64,000 bases of DNA from an uncultured Bacteroidales bacterium. Lineage in GTDB: Bacteria; Bacteroidota; Bacteroidia; Bacteroidales; P3. The stretch lies in assembly GCA_946183915.1 (NCBI GenBank), contig CAMHDJ010000005.1, forward strand, positions 1 to 64,000, in the 5' to 3' direction. This document shows, one piece after another, positions 12,167 through 20,287 of the stretch. Every line of letters starts with the position of its first letter. The first letter of the stretch is position 1. The notes below the pieces were generated by a model. That model did not search any database, had not been told where the DNA came from, and worked only from the letters and a program-made list of their open reading frames with translations. A program made the position numbers and the translations under genes.

Positions 12167-13405
12167 TTAAATTGTTTCAAATTGACTTGCGATACTTGCA
12201 AGGAAAGCATCCTTGGTTTCAATGACTAACTTTTTATCGGCATCAGAGAAGTTGTGGAATGTCATATAAGCAATCCACCCGTTTACAGCTTCATTTATAC
12301 CGAGACGAACATCTGATTTCAAAACAACTGTAGATGCCATGGTGTTTTTCAACTCCTTTATCTTGCCATTAATAGTTGTGATAGACTCTTCTTCTTTTGC
12401 AATATCTGTCTTCAGTTCCTTACAGCGCACCTTGTAATCAGCAATCTTTTTCTCCAACTCGTCAATAGTCGTCTTGACTCTATCAAGTTTATAATACTCC
12501 TTCATAACAAAGTTGAACACCAACCCCCAAATGATATATACTACAAATCCTGAGAAGATAATGGTCCAAAACCGTACATCAACAAATGCCATAGAGAGGT
12601 TATACGGCGGCATATCTGTAAAACTACCGGCTCGCTGTAATTCATATATTTTCTCTACAATTTCGTATGCAAGAATTGTGTCAAATAAAAAAGTTACTAC
12701 TATGAGTGCCCCTATTTTTGCGAAGTTAGCAACAGGTTTTGACGAGCTATCGTTGCTAAAACGATGGATAAGATAGCCTAGTCCTAGAAAGACAGCAGGA
12801 ATGGTACAAATAAGTATAACCTCCATAATGCCATCACCCATAGCTTTGCCAATGGCTTGTGCATCAAAGATAGCTGCGGCAATTCCCATTTTGCCATTTG
12901 TAAATTCCTTAAAAAATGCAGAATAGGCCGCAGAACTGTAAAATACGAAAAGATAAACCGTCAAAAATAGAATTATTATTAGACCTATTACGAATGAGGC
13001 AATCGGACTCCCTTTCTCTTTCAATATTCGCGATGGATCCTGTCGTATTGCTGCTATTTCCGACTTCTTTTCTTCTATTTTGTGTTCTTCAAAGTCAAGT
13101 TCTTTCTTTTTGTCAAACTTCTTTTGTTCATGATTGTCCAATTCTGATTGTTGAAGGTCAATCTTGCTCTGTAGTTCGGCTTTTCTCTCGGTCTGTTTTT
13201 GCTCATCCTTTTCCACCTGTTGCTTGATTCTCATATATACTTCATGCAGCATCGGGTGGATTATTTGTGGACTTCCTCCCATCTCTTCAGCACGCTGCTT
13301 GCCAAAGTTGTTGAATGCTTGAACTATATCCGTTGTCTGTTGAGATTCTAAGATTGGTGGCAAACCTGCCTTCTCTTTCTTGCTGGAAAATATACTCAGT
13401 GCCAT
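12167..13405 (-). CDS. membrane protein with two coiled-coil regions
   Basis: 412 residues, no family recognised. The N-terminus is cytosolic by charge and contains a long Lys/Glu/Gln-rich coiled coil (about residues 60-125). Four hydrophobic segments follow, at about 135-165, 193-217, 228-252 and 275-300. A second coiled coil covers about 305-350 and a short globular tail ends the protein. The layout suggests a scaffold that links cytosolic partners to the inner membrane. It starts 4 bases after the TerB-like gene, so the two are translationally coupled. The gene is clearly AT-richer than flanking housekeeping genes, which suggests transfer. Confidence 0.6.
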   Translation of the reverse strand: MALSIFSSKKEKAGLPPILESQQTTDIVQAFNNFGKQRAEEMGGSPQIIHPMLHEVYMRIKQQVEKDEQKQTERKAELQSKIDLQQSELDNHEQKKFDKKKELDFEEHKIEEKKSEIAAIRQDPSRILKEKGSPIASFVIGLIIILFLTVYLFVFYSSAAYSAFFKEFTNGKMGIAAAIFDAQAIGKAMGDGIMEVILICTIPAVFLGLGYLIHRFSNDSSSKPVANFAKIGALIVVTFLFDTILAYEIVEKIYELQRAGSFTDMPPYNLSMAFVDVRFWTIIFSGFVVYIIWGLVFNFVMKEYYKLDRVKTTIDELEKKIADYKVRCKELKTDIAKEEESITTINGKIKELKNTMASTVVLKSDVRLGINEAVNGWIAYMTFHNFSDADKKLVIETKDAFLASIASQFETI

Positions 13406-13409
13406 ATAT

Positions 13410-13802
13410 TCAGCCCTCCTTAATTGTTTTAATTATCTCGTCAAGAGAATATCCTTGCTTCACTTTGTCAATCATAAAATCGGCAATTGCATCAACATTC
13501 GAGTCTTCAAATTCAAACAATATACAGTATCGTTTTAAAGCCTCAACCTCATTCGCATCAACATCGCCGTCTGCAAGAATTATCTCTGTAAGGTCATAAA
13601 GAAAACCAATTTTCTTTTCCAATGTATCTGGCAATGTTGATTTCACAGGAGACAATAATAACTGGTTGAACTCTGCGGGAGAGACACCATGACGTAAGCC
13701 AATTGAATACACTTGAACAAGTTCTTCTGGCTTAACGTTTCCATCGGCTAATACCATGTTGTAAAGGTTCATGAAGTGTGACTTCATTTCATCTGTCATC
13801 AT
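13410..13802 (-). CDS. TerB-like (TerB/COG3793 fold) protein
   Basis: 130 residues made of two helical repeats, each with an acidic loop: MVLADGNVKPEELV near residue 16 and IILADGDVDANEVEAL near residue 75. This duplicated ADG-[ND]-V pattern is characteristic of the tellurite-resistance TerB fold, whose acidic loops bind metal. TerB domains often accompany vWA and membrane-linked proteins in stress or defence clusters. It is the first gene of a four-gene minus-strand operon and has a canonical promoter about 300 bases upstream. The start is Met1 or Met2. A link to phage or metal stress is inference only. Confidence 0.7.
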   Translation of the reverse strand: MMTDEMKSHFMNLYNMVLADGNVKPEELVQVYSIGLRHGVSPAEFNQLLLSPVKSTLPDTLEKKIGFLYDLTEIILADGDVDANEVEALKRYCILFEFEDSNVDAIADFMIDKVKQGYSLDEIIKTIKEG

Positions 13803-14100
13803 AACAGCAATCTTTTCTATTCTCCGCCACCTCCAACGGAGTATTAACTTTTACCAATAAGAAAAGGCATGAGGTTATGTGCTCATGTCGTTTATCTATA
13901 GGTATCGCCAAACACCTTTGCAGGAACGAACTTTATTTGGGAACATATCTCACGCCTGACGGTATGCTGAGATATATAGCATACACACTCAAGCGAAAGC
14001 ATATAATGCTCTTCCTCCTGCTTTAAATTTGGCGAATTTATAGATAAGGACAGTATTGCAATGCTTTTCTTGCTTACAACTTTCGCTCTCGAAAGTCGGT
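13803..14100 (-). other. long untranslated leader of the TerB-like operon
   Basis: Nearly 300 bases separate the promoter from the first start codon. A 79-codon frame (13892-14131) starts inside the promoter and has no recognisable sequence. No clear hairpin switch was recognised. Confidence 0.4.
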
Positions 14101-14131
14101 GCAAAGATACAAACATTTCCCGATATGGCAA
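14101..14131 (-). promoter_or_regulatory. promoter of the TerB-like operon
   Basis: On the minus strand, TTG (14129-14131) inside TTTTGCCATATCG, a 19-base spacer and TATCTTTGC (14101-14109). A 24-base segment with the -33 element (about 14115-14138) recurs with one extra C at about 14177-14201. Confidence 0.8.
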
Positions 14132-14203
14132 AATAAAGTTTACTGTTTAAGGTTTAAAGTTTAAGGTGGCTGGCGCATTTCCCCGATATGGCAAAATAAA
14201 AAT

Positions 14204-14242
14204 GCTGCCGGCGCGCGGAAGGAACTTCCGCGCGCCGGCAGC
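14204..14242 (-). terminator. terminator of the CPBP protease gene
   Basis: An 18-bp perfect stem (GCTGCCGGCGCGCGGAAG with its complement) and a 3-base loop, followed on the minus strand by ATTTTTATTTTG. A run of 14 G separates it from the stop codon. Confidence 0.85.
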
Positions 14243-14244
14243 TT

Positions 14245-14258
14245 GGGGGGGGGGGGGG
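14245..14258. repeat. homopolymer run of 14 G
   Basis: An uninterrupted G14 on the plus strand (C14 in the transcript) between the CPBP protease stop codon and its terminator stem. Confidence 0.95.
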
Positions 14259-14269
14259 ACGTCCAGATG

Positions 14270-15478
14270 CTACCGGAACTGGACGATGGTCATGGTGTCG
14301 CCCGGGGAGGGGACGAGGCGGAGGCCGCGGGTGGGGAGCCACTGCATGAGGGCGGCGCTGTCGGGCGTGTTGGTATAGGCCATGGGGCCGAACTCGTCGA
14401 AGGTGCTGACGTAGAGCGTGTCGTCCCAGCGCTGCTGGCGGATCAGCGGGATGCGCAGCCGGTCGCGGCAGGCGTTCTCCACTTCGGCCAGGTTGACGCC
14501 GGGGTGCTCCTCGAAGGGGCCTGTGAAGGCGTGCTGCATCAGCAGGGCGCTGTCCTCCACCACCAGCCGCAGGGCCGGCAGCCGGAGGGTGTCAATGTGT
14601 ATGAGGTTGCTGTCGCGCATGGCCTCCAGCAGGGGGCTGTAGTCGCTCTTGGTGCCGAAGCGGCGGTCGACCACCGTCATGCGGTAGTAATTCGACTTGT
14701 GGCTGCGGCCGATGTCGTAGTAGTGGAACAGCAGAGGGTTGTCGATGCTGTCGGCGTGCTGCTGGTTCCACGCCAGGTTGTAGGCGAAAGCCGTCAGCGG
14801 CTCGCAGTGCACCAGGGTGTCGCCCCGTTGGCTGTGCTCGAATTCGTCGCCGTAGCGCAGCGTCAGCTCGTAGCGGTCGGTGCTGACGGTGGCGGACCAG
14901 GTGGCGGTCACGATGGCCAGGGCAGCGATGGCCACCGTGTTGTTGGCCACATGCAGCAGCACGGCCCAGAGGAAGCCGTGGTTGAAGACTAGGTAGCAGG
15001 CCAGCAGGCCGAAGCCGAAGTCGCTGAGCATGACCAGCACGGCGTCGAGGTCGACGTCGATGAAGTTGCCGCGGTGGGCGGCGGCGAAGAGGGCCGAGGT
15101 GAGGAGCATCAGGATGATGTCGCGCACCTTGGGATTGCGGAGCACGAAGAGGCACAGCGCCATGGCGGCCGCTACCGGCAGCGCGGCCCACCACAGGTTG
15201 GTGACACTCCATACGTATGCGGTGGCCAACAGCAGGGACACGATGCCGCACCAGCGTCTGCCGGTGGCCCAGAGGCGGAAGGCCGACTCCTCGAGCAGGG
15301 GCCCCACAAGGCAGATGAGCAGCGCGTTCATCCAGCGGGGCGTCAAGCGGTCGAACGAGGCGTCCATGTTCTGGTTGTCGCCGAAGAAGAGCCACGAGGC
15401 GGCCAGTCCGCCCACGGCGAGCGCCAGGCCCACCCATAGGGCCCAGCGGTATTTGATTTCTGATGTTGATTTCTTCAT
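14270..15478 (-). CDS. CPBP-family intramembrane metalloprotease (CAAX protease-like)
   Basis: 402 residues. The N-terminal half has about seven hydrophobic segments and the three CPBP/Abi signatures: EESAFR (EExxxR), FAAAH (FxxxH) and HVANN (HxxxN). These form the glutamate protease site in the membrane. The C-terminal about 190 residues are soluble and unusual for the family, with no recognised domain. The start at ATG 15478 (MKKSTSEIKYRW) leaves 20 bases after era; the longer open frame extends antisense-like through era and is not real. It probably follows era in one transcript. CPBP proteases process prenylated or leader peptides; the substrate is unknown. Confidence 0.75.
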   Translation of the reverse strand: MKKSTSEIKYRWALWVGLALAVGGLAASWLFFGDNQNMDASFDRLTPRWMNALLICLVGPLLEESAFRLWATGRRWCGIVSLLLATAYVWSVTNLWWAALPVAAAMALCLFVLRNPKVRDIILMLLTSALFAAAHRGNFIDVDLDAVLVMLSDFGFGLLACYLVFNHGFLWAVLLHVANNTVAIAALAIVTATWSATVSTDRYELTLRYGDEFEHSQRGDTLVHCEPLTAFAYNLAWNQQHADSIDNPLLFHYYDIGRSHKSNYYRMTVVDRRFGTKSDYSPLLEAMRDSNLIHIDTLRLPALRLVVEDSALLMQHAFTGPFEEHPGVNLAEVENACRDRLRIPLIRQQRWDDTLYVSTFDEFGPMAYTNTPDSAALMQWLPTRGLRLVPSPGDTMTIVQFR

Positions 15479-15498
15479 TAGATACGTTATTAGATACG

Positions 15499-16377
15499 TT
15501 AATCCTCGACCGCGTAGCCGAACTGCTTGAGGGCGCGGTCGCTGTTGCGCCAGTCCTTGAGCACCTTGACGTGGAGGCTGAGGAAGCAGCGCTTGCCGGT
15601 GAACTCCTCGATGTCGCGGCGGGCCTCGGTGCCGAGCTTCTTGATGGCCTTGCCCTGGTGGCCGATGAGGATGGCCTTCTGGCTGTCGCGCTCGACGAAG
15701 ATGAGGCACGAGATGTTGTCGATGCCGTCGCGCTCCTCGTAGCTTTCGACGGCCACCTCGCAGCTGTAGGGGATCTCCTTCTGGTAGTAGAGGAGTATCT
15801 TCTCGCGCACGATCTCGCTGACGAAGAAGCGCATGGTGCGGTCGGTGAGCTCGTCGGTGGGGAAGTAGGCGGGGTGTTCGGGCAGCAGCGAGAGCACGGT
15901 GTCGAATATCTTGCCGACGTTGAAGCCCTCGGTGGCGGAACAGGGGATGATGATGGCGCGCGGGATCTCGGTCTGCCAGTAGGCAATCTTCTCCTGTATG
16001 GTGGCCTGGTCGGAGAGGTCGATCTTGTTGATGACGAGGATGACGGGGACGGTGCTATCCACCACCCGCTGCAGCACGTGGCGGTTCTTGAAGCTTTCGC
16101 CCACCTCGGTGACCAGCAGGAAGAGGTCGGCGTCCTGGAGGGCGGTGCCGATGAAGCCCATCATCTGCTCGTGCAGCTTGTTGGCGGGGTTGACGATGCC
16201 GGGGGTGTCGGTGTAGATTATCTGGAAATCATCCCCATTAACGATACCCATGACGCGCTTGCGGGTGGTCTGTGCCTTGGAGGTGATGATGCTGAGGCGC
16301 TCGCCGACGAGGGCGTTCATGAGCGTGGACTTGCCCACGTTGGGGTTGCCGATGATATTGACAAAACCGCTTTTCAT
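15499..16377 (-). CDS. era: GTPase Era
   Basis: 292 residues. The G domain shows G1 GNPNVGKST near residue 10, G3 DTPG near 58 and G4 NKID near 123, followed by a KH domain with the GHQGKAIKKLG loop near 235. Era binds the 3' end of 16S rRNA and checks 30S assembly in the cytosol. The start at ATG 16377 (MKSGFVNIIG) places the P-loop at its usual distance from the N-terminus; the upstream frame is not expected in Era. The CPBP protease gene follows 20 bases later across a tandem GATACGTTA pair. Confidence 0.97.
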   Translation of the reverse strand: MKSGFVNIIGNPNVGKSTLMNALVGERLSIITSKAQTTRKRVMGIVNGDDFQIIYTDTPGIVNPANKLHEQMMGFIGTALQDADLFLLVTEVGESFKNRHVLQRVVDSTVPVILVINKIDLSDQATIQEKIAYWQTEIPRAIIIPCSATEGFNVGKIFDTVLSLLPEHPAYFPTDELTDRTMRFFVSEIVREKILLYYQKEIPYSCEVAVESYEERDGIDNISCLIFVERDSQKAILIGHQGKAIKKLGTEARRDIEEFTGKRCFLSLHVKVLKDWRNSDRALKQFGYAVED

Positions 16378-16395
16378 GTTAGATGGTGTTTTTAT

Positions 16396-16488
16396 GACAA
16401 CGGAGACAACAGAGACAACAAGCAAACCTCAACATGAGGTTTGCTTAGGCGCGACAGCACGGTTGTCGTCGTTGTCATTGTTGTCGTC
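16396..16488. repeat. two 9-bp-period arrays in opposite orientation around a hairpin
   Basis: GACAACGGA, GACAACAGA, GACAACAAG (16396-16422) and GTTGTCGTC, GTTGTCATT, GTTGTCGTC (16462-16488) flank the hairpin at 16420-16446. Together they fill the gap between era and the preceding minus-strand gene. Confidence 0.8.
16420..16446 (-). terminator. hairpin after the YD-like periplasmic gene
   Basis: AAGCAAACCTC-AACAT-GAGGTTTGCTT, an 11-bp perfect stem. A T-run is weak, so attenuation rather than termination is possible. Confidence 0.5.
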
Positions 16489-16513
16489 GGGTGAAAACCG
16501 TGTTGTTGTTTCG

Positions 16514-17293
16514 TTAGAAGTACTCGATGGTGCGGACGGTGGTGTAGGTGGGGATCATGCGGTCGCCGAGCATGTCGTACTCGGTGCAGCGGATCCAGTT
16601 GCCGTGGGCGTCGTATTCGCGCTGGTAGAGGGTGACGAACATCTCGGGCTCCTCCTCCGTGTAGTCGTAGAGGGTGTAGCTGGTGGGGTAGCCTTTGTCG
16701 TCGTACTCCCAGCGTTTCTCCTGCACCTTCTGCTTCGAGCGGTCGTAGACGACGGCCTTGTTGATCGTGCCGTCGGGGTTGTAGGTGTACACCTCGCGCT
16801 TGAAGACGTCGTTGCGGTGGTCGTTGTAGGAGCGCTGGCTGATGCGTCCCTCGGCATCGTGGATCAGCTGCAGACGGCTCTCCACCTGGCGCTCGGCGTC
16901 CTCGACGTAGATCTCGGTCAGCGTGTGCTCGGCGTCGTAGACGTAGTAGGTGCGGCCCACGACGTGCTCCTGGTTGTCGACGATGTGCTCCAGGGTGGTG
17001 AGGCCGAAGCCGTCGTGCTTGTAGCGGGTGCGGAAGATAATGTCCTCGGCCACCGAGAGGTAGGTCTGCGAACGGCGCTGGCCGTTCTGCTTGTACTCGG
17101 TGATGAGGTGCTCCAGCTGTTCGCCCCGTTCGAGGTTGTCGCTGAGGTCGTAGCGGGCCTCGTACATGCGCGAGTCGATGCGTTTCACGGTGCCGTGCAG
17201 CTCGTCGTCCTGCAGGTCGCGGCCGCTCTGTGCCGCCGCCGTGCCGCAGAGGGCGGTGAGCATCAGTGCGATGAGTATTTTGTTGATCTTCAT
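16514..17293 (-). CDS. exported protein with YD-like repeats
   Basis: 259 residues with a signal peptide (MKINKILIALMLTALCGTAAAQ). The mature part repeats a beta-hairpin pattern with Tyr-x-x-Asp-G turns: YKHDGFGLTT, YVYDAEHTLTEIY, HDAEGRISQ, YNPDGTINKAV, YDDKGYPTSY and YDAHGNWIR. This resembles RHS/YD-repeat or WG-like surface proteins, but is far shorter than RHS toxins. No catalytic domain is seen. A GCGTTATATGCGCA motif 20 bases upstream of the start codon is shared with the gene at 27110. Function unknown. Confidence 0.65.
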   Translation of the reverse strand: MKINKILIALMLTALCGTAAAQSGRDLQDDELHGTVKRIDSRMYEARYDLSDNLERGEQLEHLITEYKQNGQRRSQTYLSVAEDIIFRTRYKHDGFGLTTLEHIVDNQEHVVGRTYYVYDAEHTLTEIYVEDAERQVESRLQLIHDAEGRISQRSYNDHRNDVFKREVYTYNPDGTINKAVVYDRSKQKVQEKRWEYDDKGYPTSYTLYDYTEEEPEMFVTLYQREYDAHGNWIRCTEYDMLGDRMIPTYTTVRTIEYF

Positions 17294-17312
17294 AGTTCTA
17301 ACCTTAATCTTT

Positions 17313-17326
17313 TGCGCATATAACGC
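17313..17326 (-). promoter_or_regulatory. shared upstream motif GCGTTATATGCGCA
   Basis: The same 14-mer occurs at 27072-27085 at a similar distance from a start codon. TATATGCGC inside it could be a variant -7 element. Confidence 0.35.
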
Positions 17327-17368
17327 ACATCGGGCCGCTTTATTGTGTGTGGAGTGGAAAATAATTTA

Positions 17369-17452
17369 GTGGGTGGTGGGTAGTGTGCAGTGAGCAGTGT
17401 GCAGTGTGCAGTGAGTAGTGTGCAGTGAGTAGTGGGTAGTGGGTAGTGGGCA
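17369..17452. repeat. 7-bp-period tandem array, 12 units
   Basis: Units such as GTGGGTA, GTGTGCA and GTGAGCA repeat in exact 7-base register. A 10-bp-period stretch (17467-17500, TTTCACTTC-like) follows directly. Confidence 0.9.
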
Positions 17453-17506
17453 GCGCAGGCTATTGTCTTTTCACTTCTTTCACCTCCCTCACTTCTTTTA
17501 TTCAAA

Positions 17507-17640
17507 AGGCATCATCCAGGCTCCGAAGCAATGTTTATGCCTGGATGATGCCTAGATGATGCCTGGATGATGCCTAGTTGATGCCTAGATGATGCCTAGT
17601 TGATGCAGAGGGGATGCAGAGATGATGCAGAGGGGATGTC
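17507..17640. repeat. 11-bp-period array, 9 units, starting at the nqrF stop codon and ending in a 15-bp inverted repeat
   Basis: On the minus strand the array begins at the nqrF TGA with CATCCCCTCTG-type units and then CATCAACTAGG / CATCATCTAGG types. At its far end the AGGCATCATCCAGGC arm (17507-17521) forms a perfect 15-bp inverted repeat with the last units (from 17538). Confidence 0.9.
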
Positions 17641-18928
17641 AACCGCCGAAGTCGTCGTAGGCGATGCTCTCGGGGGCGACGCCGAGGTTGTCGAGCATGG
17701 TGGTGACGGCCTTGCTCATGGGGCCGGGGCCGCACATGTAGTACTCGATGTCCTCGGGGGCGGGGTGGCTCTTGAGGTAAGTCTCGTACATCACGTTGTG
17801 GACGAAGCCCGGGGTGTACTTCACGCCGGCGGCGTCGGCGGCCGGGTCGGGCCGGTCGAGGGCCAGGTGGAAGTGGAAGTTGGGGTGCGTCTTCTCCAGC
17901 TCCAGGAAGTCCTGCAGGTAGAACACCTCGTTCAGGGCGCGGGCGCCGTAGAAGTAGTGCATCGGGCGCTGCGTGCAGTGGAGGGTGCGGGTGAGGTGCA
18001 TGATCTGCGCGCGGAGGGGGGCCATGCCGGCGCCGCCGCCGACCCAGATCATCTCGTTGCCCTGCGGGTCGTCGGTCCAGGTGCCGTTCTCGGTGCCGCG
18101 CACGTGGAACTCGCCGTAGGGGCCGCTCATCGTGACCTTGTCGCCGGGCTTGAGGGAGAAGATGTAGGAGGAGGCAATGCCGGGGTTGACGTTCTGGAAG
18201 CCGCTGCGGTCGGCCGTGAAGGGCGGCGTGGCGATGCGGACGGTGAGCATGAAGATGTCGCCCTCGGCCGGATAGTTGGCCATAGAGTAGGCTCGCACCG
18301 TAGGCTCGGGGTTGACGCACTGGAGGTCGAACATCTTGAAGCGCTCCCAGGCGGGCAGGTACTCGTCGCCGATGAGCGAGCGGTCGAAGTCGGCGTAGCG
18401 CAGCTTGAAGGCGGGAATCTTAATCTGCGCATAGCTGCCGGGCACGAAGTCCATGTGCTCGCCGGCGGGCAGCTGCACCTTGAACTCCTTAATGAAGGTG
18501 GCCACGTTGCGGTTGCTGACCACGGTGCACTCGTACTCCTTGATGCTGAGGATGCTCTGCGGGAGCTTCAGCGAGAGGTCTTCCTTGACCTTCACCTGGC
18601 AGCCCAGGCGCCAGCCTTCCTGTATCTGCTTGCGGCTGAAGTGGGGCACCTCGGTGGGGAGGATGCTGCCGCCGCCTTTGACGACGCGGCACTTGCACTG
18701 TCCGCAGCTGCCCTTGCCGCCGCAGGCCGAGGGGAGGTGGATGCCCTGCTCGCCGAGGGTGGAGATGAGGGTGCCGCCGGTCGGCACATCGAGCTGTTTG
18801 TCGTCGTTGATGGTTATCTTCACGTTGCCCTGCGGTATGAGCTTGGCACGCAGGATGAGCAGCGCCGCCACCAGGAGCAGGATGACGACCAGGATGATGA
18901 TGATTGCGGTGAGTAGTGTTGTTGACAT
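17639..18928 (-). CDS. nqrF: Na+-translocating NADH:quinone reductase subunit F
   Basis: 429 residues. An N-terminal membrane helix (residues 5-28) is followed by a [2Fe-2S] ferredoxin domain with Cys69, Cys75, Cys78 and Cys110 (SACGGKGSCGQCKC). FAD binding follows with RAYSMANYP, and an NADH domain contains WVGGGAGMAPLRAQI and CGPGPMSKAV. NqrF accepts the NADH electrons that drive Na+ pumping. The start ATG 18928 (MSTTLL) is placed by the membrane helix. It is the last gene of the nqr operon; 10-bp-period repeats fill the space before it, and an 11-bp array begins at its stop codon. Confidence 0.97.
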   Translation of the reverse strand: MSTTLLTAIIIILVVILLLVAALLILRAKLIPQGNVKITINDDKQLDVPTGGTLISTLGEQGIHLPSACGGKGSCGQCKCRVVKGGGSILPTEVPHFSRKQIQEGWRLGCQVKVKEDLSLKLPQSILSIKEYECTVVSNRNVATFIKEFKVQLPAGEHMDFVPGSYAQIKIPAFKLRYADFDRSLIGDEYLPAWERFKMFDLQCVNPEPTVRAYSMANYPAEGDIFMLTVRIATPPFTADRSGFQNVNPGIASSYIFSLKPGDKVTMSGPYGEFHVRGTENGTWTDDPQGNEMIWVGGGAGMAPLRAQIMHLTRTLHCTQRPMHYFYGARALNEVFYLQDFLELEKTHPNFHFHLALDRPDPAADAAGVKYTPGFVHNVMYETYLKSHPAPEDIEYYMCGPGPMSKAVTTMLDNLGVAPESIAYDDFGG

Positions 18929-18942
18929 ATTGTTTTCTTTTG

Positions 18943-19048
18943 AAGTGAATGAAGTGAGTGGAAGTGAGAAGTAGTGAGCGGACAAATGTTTCGTCGGGAG
19001 CTATTGTCTTTCACTCCCTTTCACTTCTTTTCACTTCCTCTCACTTCC
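18943..19048. repeat. 10-bp-period arrays in opposite orientation upstream of nqrF
   Basis: GAAGTGAGTG-type units (18943-18980) and TTTCACTTCC-type units (19009-19048) are inverted relative to each other around a unique core. They fill the nqrE-nqrF gap. GCTATTGTCTTT next to them also occurs near 17459. Confidence 0.75.
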
Positions 19049-19053
19049 AGATA

Positions 19054-19668
19054 TTACAATTTGAATCCCATGAAGCTCATGAAGGCCATGCCCATGAGGC
19101 CGGTGATGATGAAGGTGATGCCGACGCCGCGCAGGGCCGGGGGGATGTGGCTGTAGCGCAGCTTCTCGCGGATGGCGGCGATGGCCACGATGGCCAGGAA
19201 CCAGCCGATGCCGCTGCCGAGGGCGAAGACCGTGGCCTCGCCGATGTTGGCGTAGCCGCGCTCCTGCATGAAGAGCGAGCCCGACATGACGGCGCAGTTC
19301 ACGGCGATGAGCGGGAGGAAGATGCCCAGCGAGTTGTAGAGGGCGGGGCTGAACTTCTCCACAATCATCTCCACCATCTGCACGATGGCCGCGATGACGG
19401 CGATGAACATGATGAGGCTCAGGAAGCTCAGGTCCACCTCGGCCAGCGAGGGTGAGATCCACGCCAGCGCGCCGGGGGCGAGGAAGAATTTGTTAAGCAG
19501 GTAGTTGATGGGCACGGTGATGAGCAGCACGAAGGTGACCGCGATGCCAAGGCCCGCCGAGGTCTTCACCGTCTTGCTCACGGCCAGGTAGGAGCACATG
19601 CCGAGGAAGAAAGCGAAGATCATGTTGTCGACGAATATCGACTTGATAAATATGTTAATGTAGTCCAT
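19054..19668 (-). CDS. nqrE: Na+-translocating NADH:quinone reductase subunit E
   Basis: 204 residues with six hydrophobic helices, the RnfA/NqrE fold. [23 protein letters not shown] at the start and [23 protein letters not shown] later are typical. The conserved cysteines (Cys25 in GMCSYLAV and Cys122 in VNCAVMSG) are where an intramembrane iron centre is held together with NqrD. In this genome nqrE is separated from nqrD by about 1.5 kb with two foreign-looking genes. An 8-bp-period array lies directly upstream of the start codon. Confidence 0.95.
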   Translation of the reverse strand: MDYINIFIKSIFVDNMIFAFFLGMCSYLAVSKTVKTSAGLGIAVTFVLLITVPINYLLNKFFLAPGALAWISPSLAEVDLSFLSLIMFIAVIAAIVQMVEMIVEKFSPALYNSLGIFLPLIAVNCAVMSGSLFMQERGYANIGEATVFALGSGIGWFLAIVAIAAIREKLRYSHIPPALRGVGITFIITGLMGMAFMSFMGFKL

Positions 19669-19670
19669 GT

Positions 19671-19716
19671 TGCGAATGCGTTAATGTGTGAATGTGTTAA
19701 TGCGTTAGTGTGTCAT
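19671..19716. repeat. 8-bp-period tandem array upstream of nqrE
   Basis: TGCGTTAA, TGTGTGAA, TGTGTTAA, TGCGTTAG, TGTGTCAT in 8-base register, starting three bases before the nqrE start codon. The same family fills the frdC-frdA and frdA-frdB gaps. Confidence 0.85.
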
Positions 19717-19754
19717 TTCAGCCGTTATCATTTTTTTCTTGATGTTGTAATGAC

Positions 19755-20285
19755 TCAATTTAACCATATTTTCTCCCATTTGTCTTTCGGGTCTTCTTTT
19801 ATGACGCTTTCGTATGCGTGATAGTCTTTGGCGTCGCGGTTGTATCCGATACCACGTATCCACGAAAGATACAAACCAATCTGTATGTCTTTACCCGTAT
19901 CTTTTTTTTGCTTTACATACCAATCATTGCTTGTGGTTATCAACTCAATTACCTCTTGGCGTGTGAGTATGTAAAAGTCATATTCTGCTTTTGGCCCTTC
20001 TCCGTTGATATGCACAAATACCCACGGACCGACCACCTTTTCTTTCAGGTCTTTGATGTGCCCTTTGCAGTCAGATATGAGACCTGTCCGTATGTTTGGG
20101 TTTTTACCTGGGTTCGGGCAGGTCTTGACTTGTATCAAGCAGGTCTCTTTCCCGTTTATGCAAATTAAATCGGCACCTTTAAAGTTCCGTATGGCATCAT
20201 TGAGGTTGATGGCATTCCAACCCATTTCCAGCAGTTTCAGTTTCACCGCTGTTTCCCCGATTAGTCCGATTTGTGCATTGTTCAT
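19755..20285 (-). CDS. putative PD-(D/E)XK nuclease-fold protein inside the nqr operon
   Basis: 176 residues. GLIGETAVKLKLLEMGWNA at the start and FKGADLICINGKETCLIQVKTC near residues 34-55 follow the order Glu, Asp, hydrophobic strand, Gln-x-Lys, as in PD-(D/E)XK resolvase or restriction-endonuclease cores (here Asp then QVK). Many small orphan proteins of this type bind or cut DNA, but activity is not shown. The gene is AT-richer than nqr and its stop codon is 86 bases from nqrE. It begins 2 bases after the stop of its upstream partner, so the two are a unit. It could be restriction-like, a toxin, or a repair nuclease. Confidence 0.55.
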   Translation of the reverse strand: MNNAQIGLIGETAVKLKLLEMGWNAINLNDAIRNFKGADLICINGKETCLIQVKTCPNPGKNPNIRTGLISDCKGHIKDLKEKVVGPWVFVHINGEGPKAEYDFYILTRQEVIELITTSNDWYVKQKKDTGKDIQIGLYLSWIRGIGYNRDAKDYHAYESVIKEDPKDKWEKIWLN

Positions 20286-20287
20286 GG

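Noticed and set aside
13892..14131. 79-codon frame upstream of the TerB-like gene
   Set aside because: Starts within the promoter, so the message would lack its start codon; no recognisable sequence.
14245..14258. Phase-variable switch of the CPBP protease reading frame by the G14 run
   Set aside because: The run lies after the stop codon, so length changes cannot alter the protein.
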